A stretch of DNA of 64,000 nt from positions 2,790,001 through 2,854,000 of the forward strand of contig JADFUC010001889.1 of assembly GCA_019722365.1 (NCBI GenBank), given 5' to 3'. The notes beneath the pieces are model-generated. The model did no database searches and was not told the origin of the DNA. It saw only the letters and a program-made list of their open reading frames with translations. The stretch comes from Lithospermum erythrorhizon (lineage: Eukaryota; Streptophyta; Magnoliopsida; Boraginales; Boraginaceae). Position 1 is the stretch's first letter; each line of letters opens with the position of its first letter. The position numbers were made by a program, and so were the translations under genes. Shown here in pieces: positions 13,501-25,729 of this stretch.

Positions 13501-14210
13501 TTTTATGTATCGATCATCACTACAACAACAAAGTTTGGCCAAGTGCCGCTATAGTATAAGGTGCGCTAAGCAACACCGCTTCAAAGATCAAATCAAGTCC
13601 TACCGCTGTCACAACAACAAACCGCAAGTTAATCAAGTTGTATTGTTAAGCTAAGTGATTTTGCCACTTTAAAAGCTTAAATCAAATCAAAAGCTGTAGG
13701 TCAAATCTCACTCAAGACTCCTTGGGCCACAAAGTCCATCAAAAAGCAAGAAATTTTATACAGCCTACCGCCTCCCACTGCTATATCCTCAACTCCACTA
13801 CAAGGCGGTTCCACTGACTTAATCTCCTGTCCCATCACACTCTGCACACGTAAGAAGTCCATCAAGTCTAACATAGACCGAGATCAAGTCTAAGACCTCA
13901 GATCAAGTCCATACGGCCAACACGGATTACAATGCTGCTCCTTCCGCTTCTGGGGACCATATCCAAGTCCGTACTCAGCCTCAAGTCCATCAAGACTCAG
14001 ACATATCCAAATTGCCATGTAGCTCCTCATCTAAATCAAATCAAGCTCAAATCAAGTCAGAAGCTCAGACAAGACCAAGTCAAGTCAAACAAGCAAGATA
14101 TCTCTACAAATCACAAGAAACGTTAGGACTCGTATAATTTGGAATTTCCACCATCATTTTCGATTGATAAAACTCCGCATAAATTTAAAAAAAAAAAAAA
14201 AAAAAATATG
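13501..14210. repeat. CAAGTC-rich degenerate repeat tract
   Basis: From about 13660 to 14110 the sequence is a degenerate run of CAAGTC, ATCAAG and CTCAAG-type words, ending near a run of about 20 A (14187-14206). At 13518 it contains CACTACAAC followed by several CCGCT-type words, reminiscent of a CACTA-element end. The open frames here come from the skewed composition and are not genes. Confidence 0.45.
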
Positions 14211-14431
14211 AATTTTATTTCCATTACCATCATTATTTTGTGATTCTTATAACATTTCTCAAGCCTCAAGGTTTATGCAAATATATAGTATTTATTTACC
14301 CGCTCTAATATAGCTCACAAATAATAAATATTATACATATAACATTATTACAATATTAGTCACATTTAATACCATGTAGGCCTCCTGAACTCCTGAAATA
14401 TGTATATATATAGAAACCAATCAAGACGAAT

Positions 14432-17400
14432 CACTACAGTAACAGGAAAACGGATCGCCCGATACATCCGACAGCCTCTGATGACGGGCCACGCTGGCCG
14501 GTATAGCACCGACTCCTAGCTCGATGCCAAATTAAACCTTCCGAGACTACTGTGATAATCACTTGGCCCGCTTGCCGGGCTTCCCCGATGCAATTTTTAA
14601 TTTTGATTTATTTAATATCGACGCAACTGGCGTCATCATATTTAATTTCTTTTTTATTTATTTAATACCGACTCCAATCCTATCGCTTTCATGATATTTT
14701 AATTTTTGATTGTATTTAAACCAAATGCCAAAAGATACCTAAGCTAGTATTTAATTTATTTTATTTATTTAATACCGTACGCCAAGGCCCGATAAAATGT
14801 TTTGAAGACGTCACACCGACGCTAACACGCGCACATTTGCTTAATACCGACCCCTCCCTACACCCTACCGACGCTATGTGACGGTAATTTTTTTTTTAAA
14901 AAATGCAGTCCGATGCGATAAATATTTGCAAAAACCAGTCGCAATTTCAACAATACACAAAAAACATCACAAATAATACCAAAAAATATCAAAACAACAT
15001 AAACATCAAAACAAAAATAATAACACAAATAATACCTAAAAAGCATCAACAACATAAACATCAACAAAATAATAACACAAATATCAAAGAATATAAAATT
15101 ACTCTTTTCTTTTTGGACTTGATAATCTACAATAAACGGTAAATAACATTATTATCAACATAAAAAACCTAAATGTAACAAAATTAAATAAAATAATTGT
15201 AGGACATAAATGTAACAAAATAATATCTCTTTCAATTTCCTACAAAATAAAAACAATATAAGAAGGTTAGTAGACAAAAAAATTAGAGAGACATAAAATG
15301 TAACAAACAATTCTTTTCAATTTCCGACAAAATAAGAAGATTAGTAGACATAAAAATAAAAATTAAACAAAATAAATTGTGAACAGTGTTTTAGTGTGAT
15401 TAGAAGTGTTAAAAAGGTTAGGATTTAGTGATTATGTAATTAAAAGTGTTTATATAGAGAAAGAGGTTGGAATTAAAATCAAGTCGACCTATCGCCAAAT
15501 TCTATTAATCGCACCGACGCCACAAAATAAAATATTTTCGCCATCCATCTCTTTAGAATTTGGGAATCCTAAAAATTTGAAGCCCGACGCCCACCCACAT
15601 TATACCGAAAATATACTGCATGAACCGACGCCAAACCGATGCCGACCAACGCCATATTGTTATTACCGGTAAAAAAAAACTGATTTGCTAAATTTGCTAC
15701 GTAAACCTACAACCAGCAACAAAACATCTAAACACAAATACAATATGCAAAACACGACATTGAAAACACAACAAAGAAAAATGTATACTATATTTGCAAC
15801 GTTATACGAGGCTAATACAAACTTGTCAATTATTATACGAAAACTTGAAAATTAAAAACATCGATCATACTGCCTCCGAGGAGTCGACATCGTGTCCCAG
15901 TAGTCCGACTGCATCATATGCAAAATGCCGATGCTGGGCCGGCTTTAAATGGGACATCGAAGATATCTTTCATCGCATCTATTAGCCTTCCCTTTTGTCG
16001 CCAGTTACGCCACTTTTCCGTTATCGACTTAGTTCTCCGTCAGTCTGCTCAATGCTCCCTCCTTGAATTTCATATTGATCCTGAAATAAATAAAAAATTA
16101 AGTTAGTAAAAATTCACAATTCGAAAATCACAGAAATTTTATAACACCATACTTACCCAAAAAGCATGTCATATACTATCCTTAACGACTCGGGTCCATT
16201 AGAATAACAGGCCACAAATCTTCGACTCTCTTCTTATTTTCACAAGACCGTCATTGGGAACCATAACTAAGTCTAACATCATAAACAAACAAATATGATT
16301 AGATACAAACGAGAAAAGAGAAATATTAATAAACAAACTCAATAAATAAAATGCACTTACTTCCATCATATGTTCTCAAGCTTCCCATCCTCAGGTAGTG
16401 ATACGGTCCTATCGGGCCGCAGACCAATTAATACTCTCCGGGATTCAGTATCCTGACGCGGCATCAACACTCGCCACTGCATCCCTCATCGTCAGATGGC
16501 TCAGAGCCCCACGTATGCGCATCATATGCCGATGCCACTTGGGCGGCTGAGCACTGAATGGGACGCCACCTGATCGCAGGAGTCGAGCTGTACGACCGCA
16601 GATATCGGCCCCTCAGAGGAGGTGGGCCGTGTCGCAGTGGAAACGGGCCTCAGAAATGGTTTCATATCAGCGGTCGTGGAGCGACACTCCTACATCCATC
16701 CCCTACCTCTTTTGCTGTCTGCCGGGTCTTCTTCGCCCGAAGCACTATTCAGAGCTATAAAATCAGCAAGCCAAAGTTCAAACTATCATTAAACGCTAAA
16801 ACATCGCAATTCAACTCAATTCCATTCAAATCAAATCCAATACGTATTTAATTCAAAATCAGTTCTAAAATCAAATCTAATTCATACTCACCGAATCTAA
16901 ACTAATTAATTCAAATTCAATTCGAACTCAAATCCACTGATCTAATTTAAGCTTAATTCAAACTCAAAATCTAATTTAAACTCAATCTAACTAAACAAAT
17001 CTACTTCCAAACTCAATTCAATTCAAATCAAATCTAATCTATAATTAATTCAAATCAAACTAACTGATCTAATCCAAACCAAATCTAATCCAAACTCAAT
17101 TCAATCCAAATCAAATCTCAAACCAAATCAAATCAAATCAAATCTAATTCAAACTCAATCAAATTCAAATCAAATCCAATCGATCTAATTCAAACTCAAA
17201 TCAATTCAATTCATATCTATTCAAATAATTATCAAAATTAAACTATCCAAATCTAATTCATTAACAAATAATTCAATCAATTCAATTACTATTAATTCAA
17301 TTAAACGAATTTCATCTAATCTTCAATCAATTAAAACACAACTCAATAATTCCCAATTACAATTCAATCTAACTAATAAAAACCAAAATTAAAAGAATAA

Positions 17401-18128
17401 TTATAATTAAACCAAATTAAAAATGAATTAATTATAATTAAACTAATAAAACCGAATTAAAAAATTAAGCTTATACTAAACAAATTAAAACTAATAAAAC
17501 CTAATTAAACTTATAATTAGACAAATTAACACGTATAAATAAGAAATAAAAATGAATTAAACTAATTAAAAAATGAATTAAACTTATAATTAATCTAATT
17601 AAACGAATTAAAATTATGTAATTATTTGTAAATTATATTTAAAACTAATTAAATGAAATTAAATCATAATTAAAACAAATAATTATAACAACAATTAAAT
17701 ATACAACAAGCAATTAAATAATAAACCAAAAAATTAAAACCCGGCACTTTTGGTAAAAGCAGACACAGTGGGTAGGAGGAGGGTTTCACGAGGTGGCGGT
17801 ACGGCGGGTGATGAAAGTGTCACACACAAGACTGCAGCTGTGGGGGTTATTAAAAATTATATAAAAAATAAGTGAAAAATAGGGGTTTTTATATATATAC
17901 TTAAATAAAGGCTGGTTTAAAGGTCGGAAATTAACTGTTTTTTTTTATTTAATTTTACAATTTACAATCTAGAACTAATTCGACGCCAACCCGACGTAGT
18001 ACCGCATCATACTACCACACAAAATCAACTAACTGCCTAAAGTTAATACCGACATCAGACCGAAACCAATCCAACAAAGATGGCGCTTGCTTTTCGCCCA
18101 ACACATTAGACCTCGCTTTCTAGTAGAG
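14432..18128. mobile_element. CACTA-like non-autonomous element 1
   Basis: The left edge reads CACTACAGTAACAGGAAAA, like a CACTA (En/Spm) terminus. Both terminal zones are dense in CCGAC, CGACGCC and ATACCGAC words, as expected of subterminal repeats. The right edge is placed at TAGTAGAG (to 18128), whose complement CTCTAC is an imperfect match to CACTAC. CGAAT occurs just outside both edges (14427-14431 and 18129-18133); CACTA elements usually duplicate 3 bp, so this may be chance. The interior has a GC-richer block (about 15880-16740), a TCAAA-type low-complexity tract and another GC-rich block (about 17740-17850), but no intact transposase. A similar order recurs at 33145-34915. Confidence 0.45.
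16780..17745. repeat. Low-complexity AATTCAAATCAA-type tract
   Basis: Nearly 1 kb built from degenerate AATTCAAAT, CAAATCAAAT and AATCTAATT words inside the CACTA-like element, grading into AATTAAAC-type words on the right. There is no fixed period that I can see. A comparable tract occupies 33720-34460 in the related element. Confidence 0.65.
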
Positions 18129-18133
18129 CGAAT

Positions 18134-21100
18134 CTTCTATCGTATAATTTCATTTTAAAGGAATAATCATGGAAACCGCATGCTAATGCCCCGAGGTCCT
18201 ATCGCGGATATCACTGGTGAGCACAATCGCGGAAACGGTCTCAATTAATTGCGCTGAGCTTTATTTTAATTGACTGGGGCCAATACCTCCTGGCGATAGC
18301 CTAACCAACATCGCATGCAAGAGGTAAAAGGCCGGTGCATTTAGCACTCGGCCAAATGACGACAACGCAGGTAGTTGAGGTTATCATTTCTCCGGACAAG
18401 GATTCCATTTTAATTAGTAATATCATATGAGAACTCAGTTCCACATTGATTGATTAATGTCTTCCATTATATAAGTAAAGATTGTTTTATCCATCTATAA
18501 CCAATTTGATTTTAGGATGTATCTTATGTATTCTTAACATGATAATATGTTGTGCCGAAAGCAGAGATGTACACGTGGTCCACTGAACCAGACATTACGC
18601 GGTGGCATGTATTAAGAATGTAGTTCCACATCGTATTGATTAAAACAATTCAGATGTATTAATTAATAATGAGTTAATTGTCAAAATGATCCTAGATACG
18701 AGTGTTCAAGTTGAACTTCCTCACTTGCAATGGGTTTGTTATCCTGATAGTTGAAAGTGCACTTTAGACCTTTTTTGACGGTTAAGCGCTAAATTTATTT
18801 GAAAGACGCGAAGTATCAGATAATTTCAGCAAAAATTGCACTTTCAACAGCTTAGTATTTATCTCATTTTGGCCTAAAGGTACATTTTAGTACTGAGTAC
18901 GAATGCTGCATTTTAATCCTCTTTCAATCAAAATTTAAAGCCTTTATCGAAAGAAGCGGACCTAAAATGTATATTTTTGACCAATATCAGGAATCATTTA
19001 CCTCACATTTGGAAGGACGGACACTGCATATATTATTTGATTCCATTTCAACAATTATCTCTATTAATAATATCATGATGGATCTCAAGAACTCTCAATA
19101 CTTCCCCTCTTAATGACCATACATTCTCATTCAGCTACGAACATGGAATACCTAGCTACAATACTATTCAGGGCCAGGGACATGTTATGCCCTAACACCT
19201 AGCTAGAGCTAGGGATACAATTCAGGACCAGGGCCATGTCAAATAACTATGGCTGTTCACTTTAACCACTCGTTACATTACTAAATTAAAACCCTTTTAA
19301 GTTCTTTTGGTGTGCCTTTTCCATATTATATTTTAAAACCGCACATGTAACGCTTCAACTTTTCCCCAAAATTATTGTTCTTTTGTGATCGCCGTCAATT
19401 TAGTCTTACCTATATTCAACTTGTAACAGAAAATGAGATTGTTAGTACTGAAAAGGGTATTATTTAATTTGATTGAAAATGATTAACTTACCAAAAAGGA
19501 GATCGACAATGCCAGACCATATCAACAAAGTGATTCATAAAGAAAGTATGTGCATGCGAATGTATCAGGTGTAGAGTCGTTAACGAAGTCGAATGAGTCC
19601 GAGTTGGAGAATTTTTTCTGCCCGGTCACCAAACAGCCTAAGGCTCGGCCTTGGCTCGTTGTCAAGCTCACCTAGCCGAGCCCGAGGTAGCCTACTTGTC
19701 GAAATTTTAAATTTAAAGTGATAAAGCGCACAAAAAATAATAGAGATGAACATTAATAAAAAAATTCATCATAACAACACATTGGTCCTTGATAATAAAT
19801 TTGAATCATCATAAAATTATAACAAAACTGGTCTTTAATATATAATAATTTCATATAACCGAAGCTAATGAAGCCAATTTTAATCAAGCTAGAGCCACCC
19901 AGAGTTCTAAGACGGCTTGTAGTTTGTCTAATATACCGAGCCTCGCTTCCGAGGCCGAATCGAAAGCCGAGCGAGCCGCTGTTGAGCTCGACTCATTAAC
20001 ATTTCTAATCCGGTGTTGCCTTGTTGACCTTCAGAATATGCTTTTTCATTGTGCCAACATGAGTTTTAAATTGAATGGTACTTTTATGCCTTTATGCTAT
20101 TATAGGTCTAAATATTAGGAAAATAACCTTTCCTCCTACTGATAAACAAAATTGATAAGGTGGCTTATGATACAATTTTAAAGAATCTAACAAAATTTTA
20201 TCATAAAACTATTGACAATAACTATATATATAATGAAGTTTAAAGACTGTTGTTATAAACTATCTCGGGGAGTTTTAAATACTAATGCTGAATGAGTGCA
20301 ATGAGCTTGCATTTCATTAGTATATAAAATTTAATTCGACTGATTATAGTTATAAAGTGGAAATGAGGAACATTGACATAATCATGATGTCAACACTTGT
20401 TCTAAATAGTCACATATATAAGGTTAATTAGCTGCTATTGTATAATTTTATTTTTAATTTTATTTTCTGCGCTTTATCTCATGACTTTTTTATTTTTTCA
20501 CAAGCGTTCTCCTAGACTTTCCATCTTTCTCGATCGTCTCATTCCGTTTTTTTTACATTTAAAATTCATTTTAAATTTAAAAAAACTTCTAAACGTAATT
20601 ATTTTTCCTACACTCAAAGATATGAGATATTTAAAAATATTTTACAATTACAATAAAATTCACTATTTTCTTTCACACACCGCACCCCCCGAACTCTCCT
20701 CAACTTTCCCCCCACGAATTTCAATTAACCACAAAAGCTTCACCATCTCACTTGTTTCTCTACCCCCACTCCTTCTCTCACAATTGAGTCCCCTGTCAGC
20801 TCCCCTGACCTCACCAACCACAAATCTTCATATCAAAGTGTCGTGAAAGTTCGAGAGCAGTTCAAAGTGGCGGCAGGGTAGGGGTAGGACGTGCGCCAAA
20901 GCAATAAATTCATATTTGCTGGTGCTTTGCGAGGAAAGCTTATGTGAAAAAGCAAGCAGCAAGAAAAGCTGCGTAATTTTATTATAATTATGTCAAATAT
21001 TTTAAATGCGCCCCTATAGCAGTAGCTGCTAGTATTAAAATACTATTTAAGTTTTTAACTGAAAAATAAAATTTTAAATGAAAAACTTTTATTTAAGTAT

Positions 21101-21670
21101 TAAAAGATGAAAAATACAAATTGACATCCTCGAAAATAGCAAGATAAGCAAGCAGTTCGAAAAAATCGCATAATTCAAGACGCAAATCAAAATAAAATCA
21201 TAATTCAAGTGACAAACGGCTAATTAGCCTCGGTATAAACTTCAATATAAAAATGCTTCCAATTCAACAAAAAAAAACCAGGTAAAAAGCAATTATTACA
21301 GTCTTATTGAAAGTGTATTTTATTATTTCATGAGTTTGTCGATACTAATTTATATTTGGAAATTGGATGGCTGTGAGACTAACTGACATGACCATCTATA
21401 ATTGATATTGAGAGCCCGGCAGAGATATATACTCAGATTGCCCATAATCATCTGATATCTTAATCAATTCCTATGCAATCATATCATGCACATTGAGAGG
21501 CCATGATCAACTCCTATGCAATCATAACGAACTAATTGCCGATTAGGTCCTAGTAGGATAATTAAATTACATTTTAGTCATGTATAGAAACATTGTTGCA
21601 AAATTAGTTCTCGATAGTAACACAACTTGCATTATAGTCCTCAAACTCTCAAAACCGTTAAACTTAGATA
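18134..21670. other. Intergenic with repeat fragments
   Basis: No gene supported. About 18430-18650 includes two AGTTCCACAT...TTGATTAA blocks and a TATATAAG element, suggesting a small decayed LTR. About 18680-19020 resembles MITE-like sequence. The remainder is AT-rich. A pyrimidine-rich open frame near 20481-20846 has no recognisable domain. Confidence 0.35.
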
Positions 21671-21675
21671 GAAAA

Positions 21676-21824
21676 GTGACCGATAAAATATAAAAGGAGA
21701 ATTTTATTGATAATCGCTTGAATATAAAATACAATATTACATCTTATTTATAGACACATTTAACCTAAATTTATAAGAGTCTCCAAGTATACCTCATTGA
21801 CTTAATGCCCAATTTAATTTAACA
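21676..21824 (-). repeat. Copia-type 3' LTR with polypurine tract
   Basis: On the minus strand the sequence GAGTTTGAGGGGGAGG is immediately followed by TGTTAAATT, the usual junction of a Copia polypurine tract and the start of its 3' LTR. The LTR body contains TCTATAAATAAGATG and AATAAAATTC, resembling a TATA box and a polyadenylation signal. The distal end near 21676 is a guess. The expected internal region, to the right, is too decayed for me to find pol motifs. Confidence 0.5.
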
Positions 21825-21831
21825 CCTCCCC

Positions 21832-23050
21832 CTCAAACTCCTTTAATTGACAAAATTTTTATGAGTTTATAACAATAATAACAATAATAATAAGAAAAAA
21901 AACATAAATTTTTTCTCGCTTCTCAAGTGTTAATTCCTAATCTACACTTGCCGCCATCAAAGAAAAGCATCATACTTCGTCGCAAGCATAGTCCGTCATT
22001 CACTCTCCACTGGATAGTTCCATCAATCTTTATGACAATCGATCATTTAATGTAAGCTAAGAAAAACTAAAAGTGAATTTGCAGCAGTAGTGAGCCTAAA
22101 AGAAACAACAAAAAATTATGAATGGTCGCTGGAACATCAACAACTAAAAAGAAATATAGATGTCCGAATTATGTGGCTACTAGTAGTAAAGCGAGTCATC
22201 CGTCGCGAGCAAAAAAAATTTCAAATCGATTTTAAGTTCGATATCATGAGCAAATTCTAAAGGATATTATTTTATTCATGGGCCAATTGCAATAATATAA
22301 ATTACAATAAATAGCATTTATGTATTATTGTAATTCATAATATCTCAATAAAAAGTCAATGATGGATACTTTTGCACAAATTTATAGTTTTAATAAACTT
22401 TTGGGGCAAATGTATAGTTAAAGCTCTTATGCAAATTGCTGAGGATAACGAATATTTTAAGTACCGAGGGAGCCTCTGAGGCACGATGAATTGGAATCGA
22501 TCAAGCACTTCTATTGAAACTGTAAATATATTGATTCAGCAATAAATTAAATGGAATCTAGTTAAAAGTTGATATTCATATATCATTATTAATACCCAAT
22601 AAACCTTGAACTATAATTCAACATCTGATTTGAAAACCTAAGAAGAGTGAAGAACCTGCCGTTAGTGCAGAGAATCTTTGTAGTGGAACAATTGATTGAA
22701 GAGCAAGACAGGGTTCACGAGCGGATCTACGTGAATCAAGCGCGGTTTAAACTTGCCAGCTCAAAATTTTTCCAACGTGATTTTGATGTGGGCAAATCAA
22801 GAATTCAAATAAAAAATATTATATTTAATAAGCAAATGAAATATTGTAAAAGTCATATAGATTCATAAATAGGAAAAAATTGAATTTTTAAGCAACAAAA
22901 GAGTCTTAAAAGTTCAAATTTTGAAATTGTCAAGATTTGAACCACTACTTTTATTTTACCATTTTATTATTATCATTTATCTGACTCAAATGTTGTTAAC
23001 AAATGATCCGCCTGACAAGGGTTGCTACAGGTTGTATCGCCTCAGGAGGC
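21832..23050. other. Intergenic, decayed retroelement interior likely
   Basis: Follows the Copia polypurine tract, so the first few hundred bases may be retroelement interior, though no protein motif is readable. The rest is AT-rich and empty of genes. Confidence 0.35.
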
Positions 23051-23057
23051 ATCGCAT

Positions 23058-23585
23058 TCATCATCTGGCGGAAGTGCCTTCGTAAAAATCTAACAAGACA
23101 GTATATGACTTCAGACTGCAATGCACCATCAAGAAAGATTGTGACCTCCAAACAATATCATGTTGCTGAACTACTCTGGTTCACAATCTTGATTACCTGA
23201 GCAGCTCCCACCCCATCTGGCAGAAGTGTTTGACTCCCTCTCTCATCTGGAGGAAATGACTTTGTAGAAAACTAAACAAGACAGTATAGGACTTCAGATT
23301 GCAATTCTCCATAAAAATATTGTCACCTCCAACCAATATCATGTTGCTGAACTCCTCTGGTCCACAATCTTGATTACACGGCAGATTTCGCCCCATTTGG
23401 CGGAAGTGTTCGACTCCCTCACCTGGCAGAAGTGACTTCGTAAAAAATTAAACAAGACAGGATATGACTTCAGATTGCAATGCTCCATGAAAAAAAGATT
23501 GTAACCTCCAAGCAGTACCAGACGGAGTATTGCTGAACTCCTCTGGGCCACAATCTTGATTACATGAGCAGCTCCCACCCCATAA
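23058..23585 (-). repeat. Tandem array of three ~180-bp units derived from a DYW gene end
   Basis: Three diverged units; the shared word AACAAGACA falls at 23092, 23275 and 23451 (spacing 183 and 176). Read on the minus strand, each unit contains a copy of the last codons of the adjacent PPR gene. At 23560-23590 it reads GGGAGCTGCTCATGTAATCA then AGATTG, against GGAAGCTGTTCATGTCAAGA then TTATTGG in the gene. One unit translates as GGSCSCNQDCGPEEFSN, the gene as GGSCSCQDYW. The array lies directly downstream of the gene's stop codon and may be in its 3' UTR. The other ~150 bp of the unit has no identified source. Confidence 0.8.
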
Positions 23586-23626
23586 TGGTGAAACTGGCTT
23601 TAGTACGAACGAGTATGTGACTAAAT

Positions 23627-25729
23627 CTACCAATAATCTTGACATGAACAGCTTCCACCCTCAAAATGATGGAACCTGCTCGAGTCCCTTATTATTATTC
23701 TTCTCTCAGAGATCTTGGAGATAAATTTCATGGCTGTGTGGCAGTCGACACATATTCTCAGATTCTTGAAAACCTTTATTGGTGTCAGTGGAGGGGTAGA
23801 AATCATTCCAAAGGCAACAGCAAGCTTCTCACTGTGAAAGGAGAGATTGTGCTCTTTCTGCTCCTCTTCTACATCATGCAGCACATAATCTGTATCAGGT
23901 ACATACCCTTCTTCTTTCATCCTTTTCGAAATCTCTCTCAGATATTCGTAAATTTCTTTCGATTTTGGATGAGATTCACCCCCTGCTAAGAAAACATGGA
24001 CTTCTCGCTGAACAGTAATCCAACTCTTACCTGGTTCTTTCAATATTCCTTTGTTGTCCATTGTTTTTCTGACTTCTGCAACTTCATTCCACTTTCCAGC
24101 ATTTGCATATATATTGGCAAGAGTAACATAGGTAGATGCATTCTCAGGCTCAATTTCAAAGAGAGCTTGGGTCGCCTTTACAGCTAACTCCATATTTCCA
24201 TGAATTCTGCAACCACCAAGTAAGGATGACCACAAAAACTTGTCTGGCTTCATGGGCATTTTACTAATAATATCCTCAGCTTCCCTAAATCTGCCCGATC
24301 GGCTCAGAAGATCAACCACACATGCATAGTGATCCGCTGTCTGTGATAGTCCATGTTTCTCTTTTATTGAGTAAAAATATTCCAATCCTTCCTCAACTAA
24401 ACCAGCATGTGTACACGCAGAAAGGACTCCAACAAAAGTAACATGATCAGGACGAGTACCAGATTTGAGTAAGGACTCGAAAAATTCTAGAGCTTTAGAA
24501 TATTGGCCATTCTGAGCATAGCCATTTATCAATGATGTCCATGATACCAAATCCGGTTTGGGCAACCCCCTGAAAACGTTATATGCATAATCCATACTTC
24601 CACATTTTGAATACATGTGAACTAGAGCACTTGCTGCAAATGAGAACGGATTAAAACCAACTCGGGTCATATACCCGTGAACCTGCTTACCCAACTCCTC
24701 GGAGGTTTGTTGGGTACATGCATTCAATATCCCAGTAAATGTGAACTCGTTAGGCTTAATCCCTGACATCATCAAATCCGAGAACAACAAAAAACCATCA
24801 TTCCACCTTGCATCCTCGAAATACCTATCAATCATTGCAGTCCAAGACACAACATCCTTCTGCATTGTCTGATCAAATATAACCCTCGCCTCATATATAC
24901 TCCCACACTTCCCATACATATCAGACAACGCACTCCAAAGCACAGCATCCGAAACCAACCCAGTCCTCAACAAACGCCCGTGAATTTCCTTACCCCAACG
25001 CAACGACTTTATCGAAGAAGCAGCAGACAGAACACTTGAAACAGTAAACTGATTGATCAACAAAGCCCCTTTCATCTGCATCACTCTATACAACTCCAAC
25101 GCCTCCATCGGCAAATCAAGCCTAACATACCCCGAAATCATCGCTGTCCAGGAAAAATTATCTCTCTCAGGCATTTCATCAAACACCTTCCTAGCTTCCT
25201 CAACCCGCCCCATTTGACAATACCCAGATATCAAAGTATTCCAAGAACACAAATCCCTCTCACCCATTTCATCAAAAACATCCCTTGCATAATCAACAGA
25301 CCCACATTTGCAATAAAACTCAATAATTTTATTCGAAATATACACCCCAGGTTTAAACTTCAAAGCTTTCAAATGCTTCAGTACTTTGTTCCCATCTTCA
25401 AGAGCCCTCTCCTTAATGCATTGAAATAAAAGGGTGGAGTAAATAGAGACTGATGGGTGTTGTACTTTTTGCTCAAGAAGTTGTATAGCTTCGTTTAAGC
25501 GACGTTGTTGACATAGCATTTGGATTGTTTCTTTGTAATAAAGGTCTTTAGACAGTTGGTGATTTATATAGGAAGTTTGGGTTTGTGGTGTTTGAGAAGA
25601 AGATGATGATGATGTTGTGGAAATGGAGTTTATGGCATATTGAAATGGTGAAGAAATGAATTTGTAAAGAGATTGAAGAGGGAATTGTTTTGGTCTCATT
25701 GTTCGGACATTGGAGGTGATGGTGTTCAT
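23627..25729 (-). CDS. PLS-class PPR protein with DYW domain
   Basis: Intronless 700-residue protein. An N-terminal Ser/Thr-rich, acid-poor stretch (about 1-65) fits an organelle-targeting peptide. PPR motifs of the P, L and S types run from about 85 to 500 (for example SWNTLISGYCQMGRVEEARKV), followed by E and E+ motifs with the PG-box EPGKSWI. The DYW cytidine-deaminase domain fills about 605-700: HSE at 632-634, CVDCH at 660-664, CSC at 694-696 and a final DYW. Such proteins bind a specific organelle RNA site and edit C to U; the zinc and catalytic residues look intact. It resembles the Arabidopsis At4g37170 type, but that orthology is from memory. Its last codons are echoed in the downstream array. 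Confidence 0.93.
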   Translation of the reverse strand: MNTITSNVRTMRPKQFPLQSLYKFISSPFQYAINSISTTSSSSSSQTPQTQTSYINHQLSKDLYYKETIQMLCQQRRLNEAIQLLEQKVQHPSVSIYSTLLFQCIKERALEDGNKVLKHLKALKFKPGVYISNKIIEFYCKCGSVDYARDVFDEMGERDLCSWNTLISGYCQMGRVEEARKVFDEMPERDNFSWTAMISGYVRLDLPMEALELYRVMQMKGALLINQFTVSSVLSAASSIKSLRWGKEIHGRLLRTGLVSDAVLWSALSDMYGKCGSIYEARVIFDQTMQKDVVSWTAMIDRYFEDARWNDGFLLFSDLMMSGIKPNEFTFTGILNACTQQTSEELGKQVHGYMTRVGFNPFSFAASALVHMYSKCGSMDYAYNVFRGLPKPDLVSWTSLINGYAQNGQYSKALEFFESLLKSGTRPDHVTFVGVLSACTHAGLVEEGLEYFYSIKEKHGLSQTADHYACVVDLLSRSGRFREAEDIISKMPMKPDKFLWSSLLGGCRIHGNMELAVKATQALFEIEPENASTYVTLANIYANAGKWNEVAEVRKTMDNKGILKEPGKSWITVQREVHVFLAGGESHPKSKEIYEYLREISKRMKEEGYVPDTDYVLHDVEEEQKEHNLSFHSEKLAVAFGMISTPPLTPIKVFKNLRICVDCHTAMKFISKISERRIIIRDSSRFHHFEGGSCSCQDYW

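Noticed and set aside
14858..16851. Several 60-100 residue frames inside the CACTA-like element
   Set aside because: They follow skewed composition or GC-rich repeat DNA and show no transposase motif.
20481..20846. 121-residue pyrimidine-rich frame
   Set aside because: Open because of low G content; the peptide has no domain and no gene structure around it.
23193..23645. Three overlapping minus-strand frames as small cysteine-rich proteins
   Set aside because: They are the translated units of the DYW-derived array; similarity among them is due to the tandem repeat.
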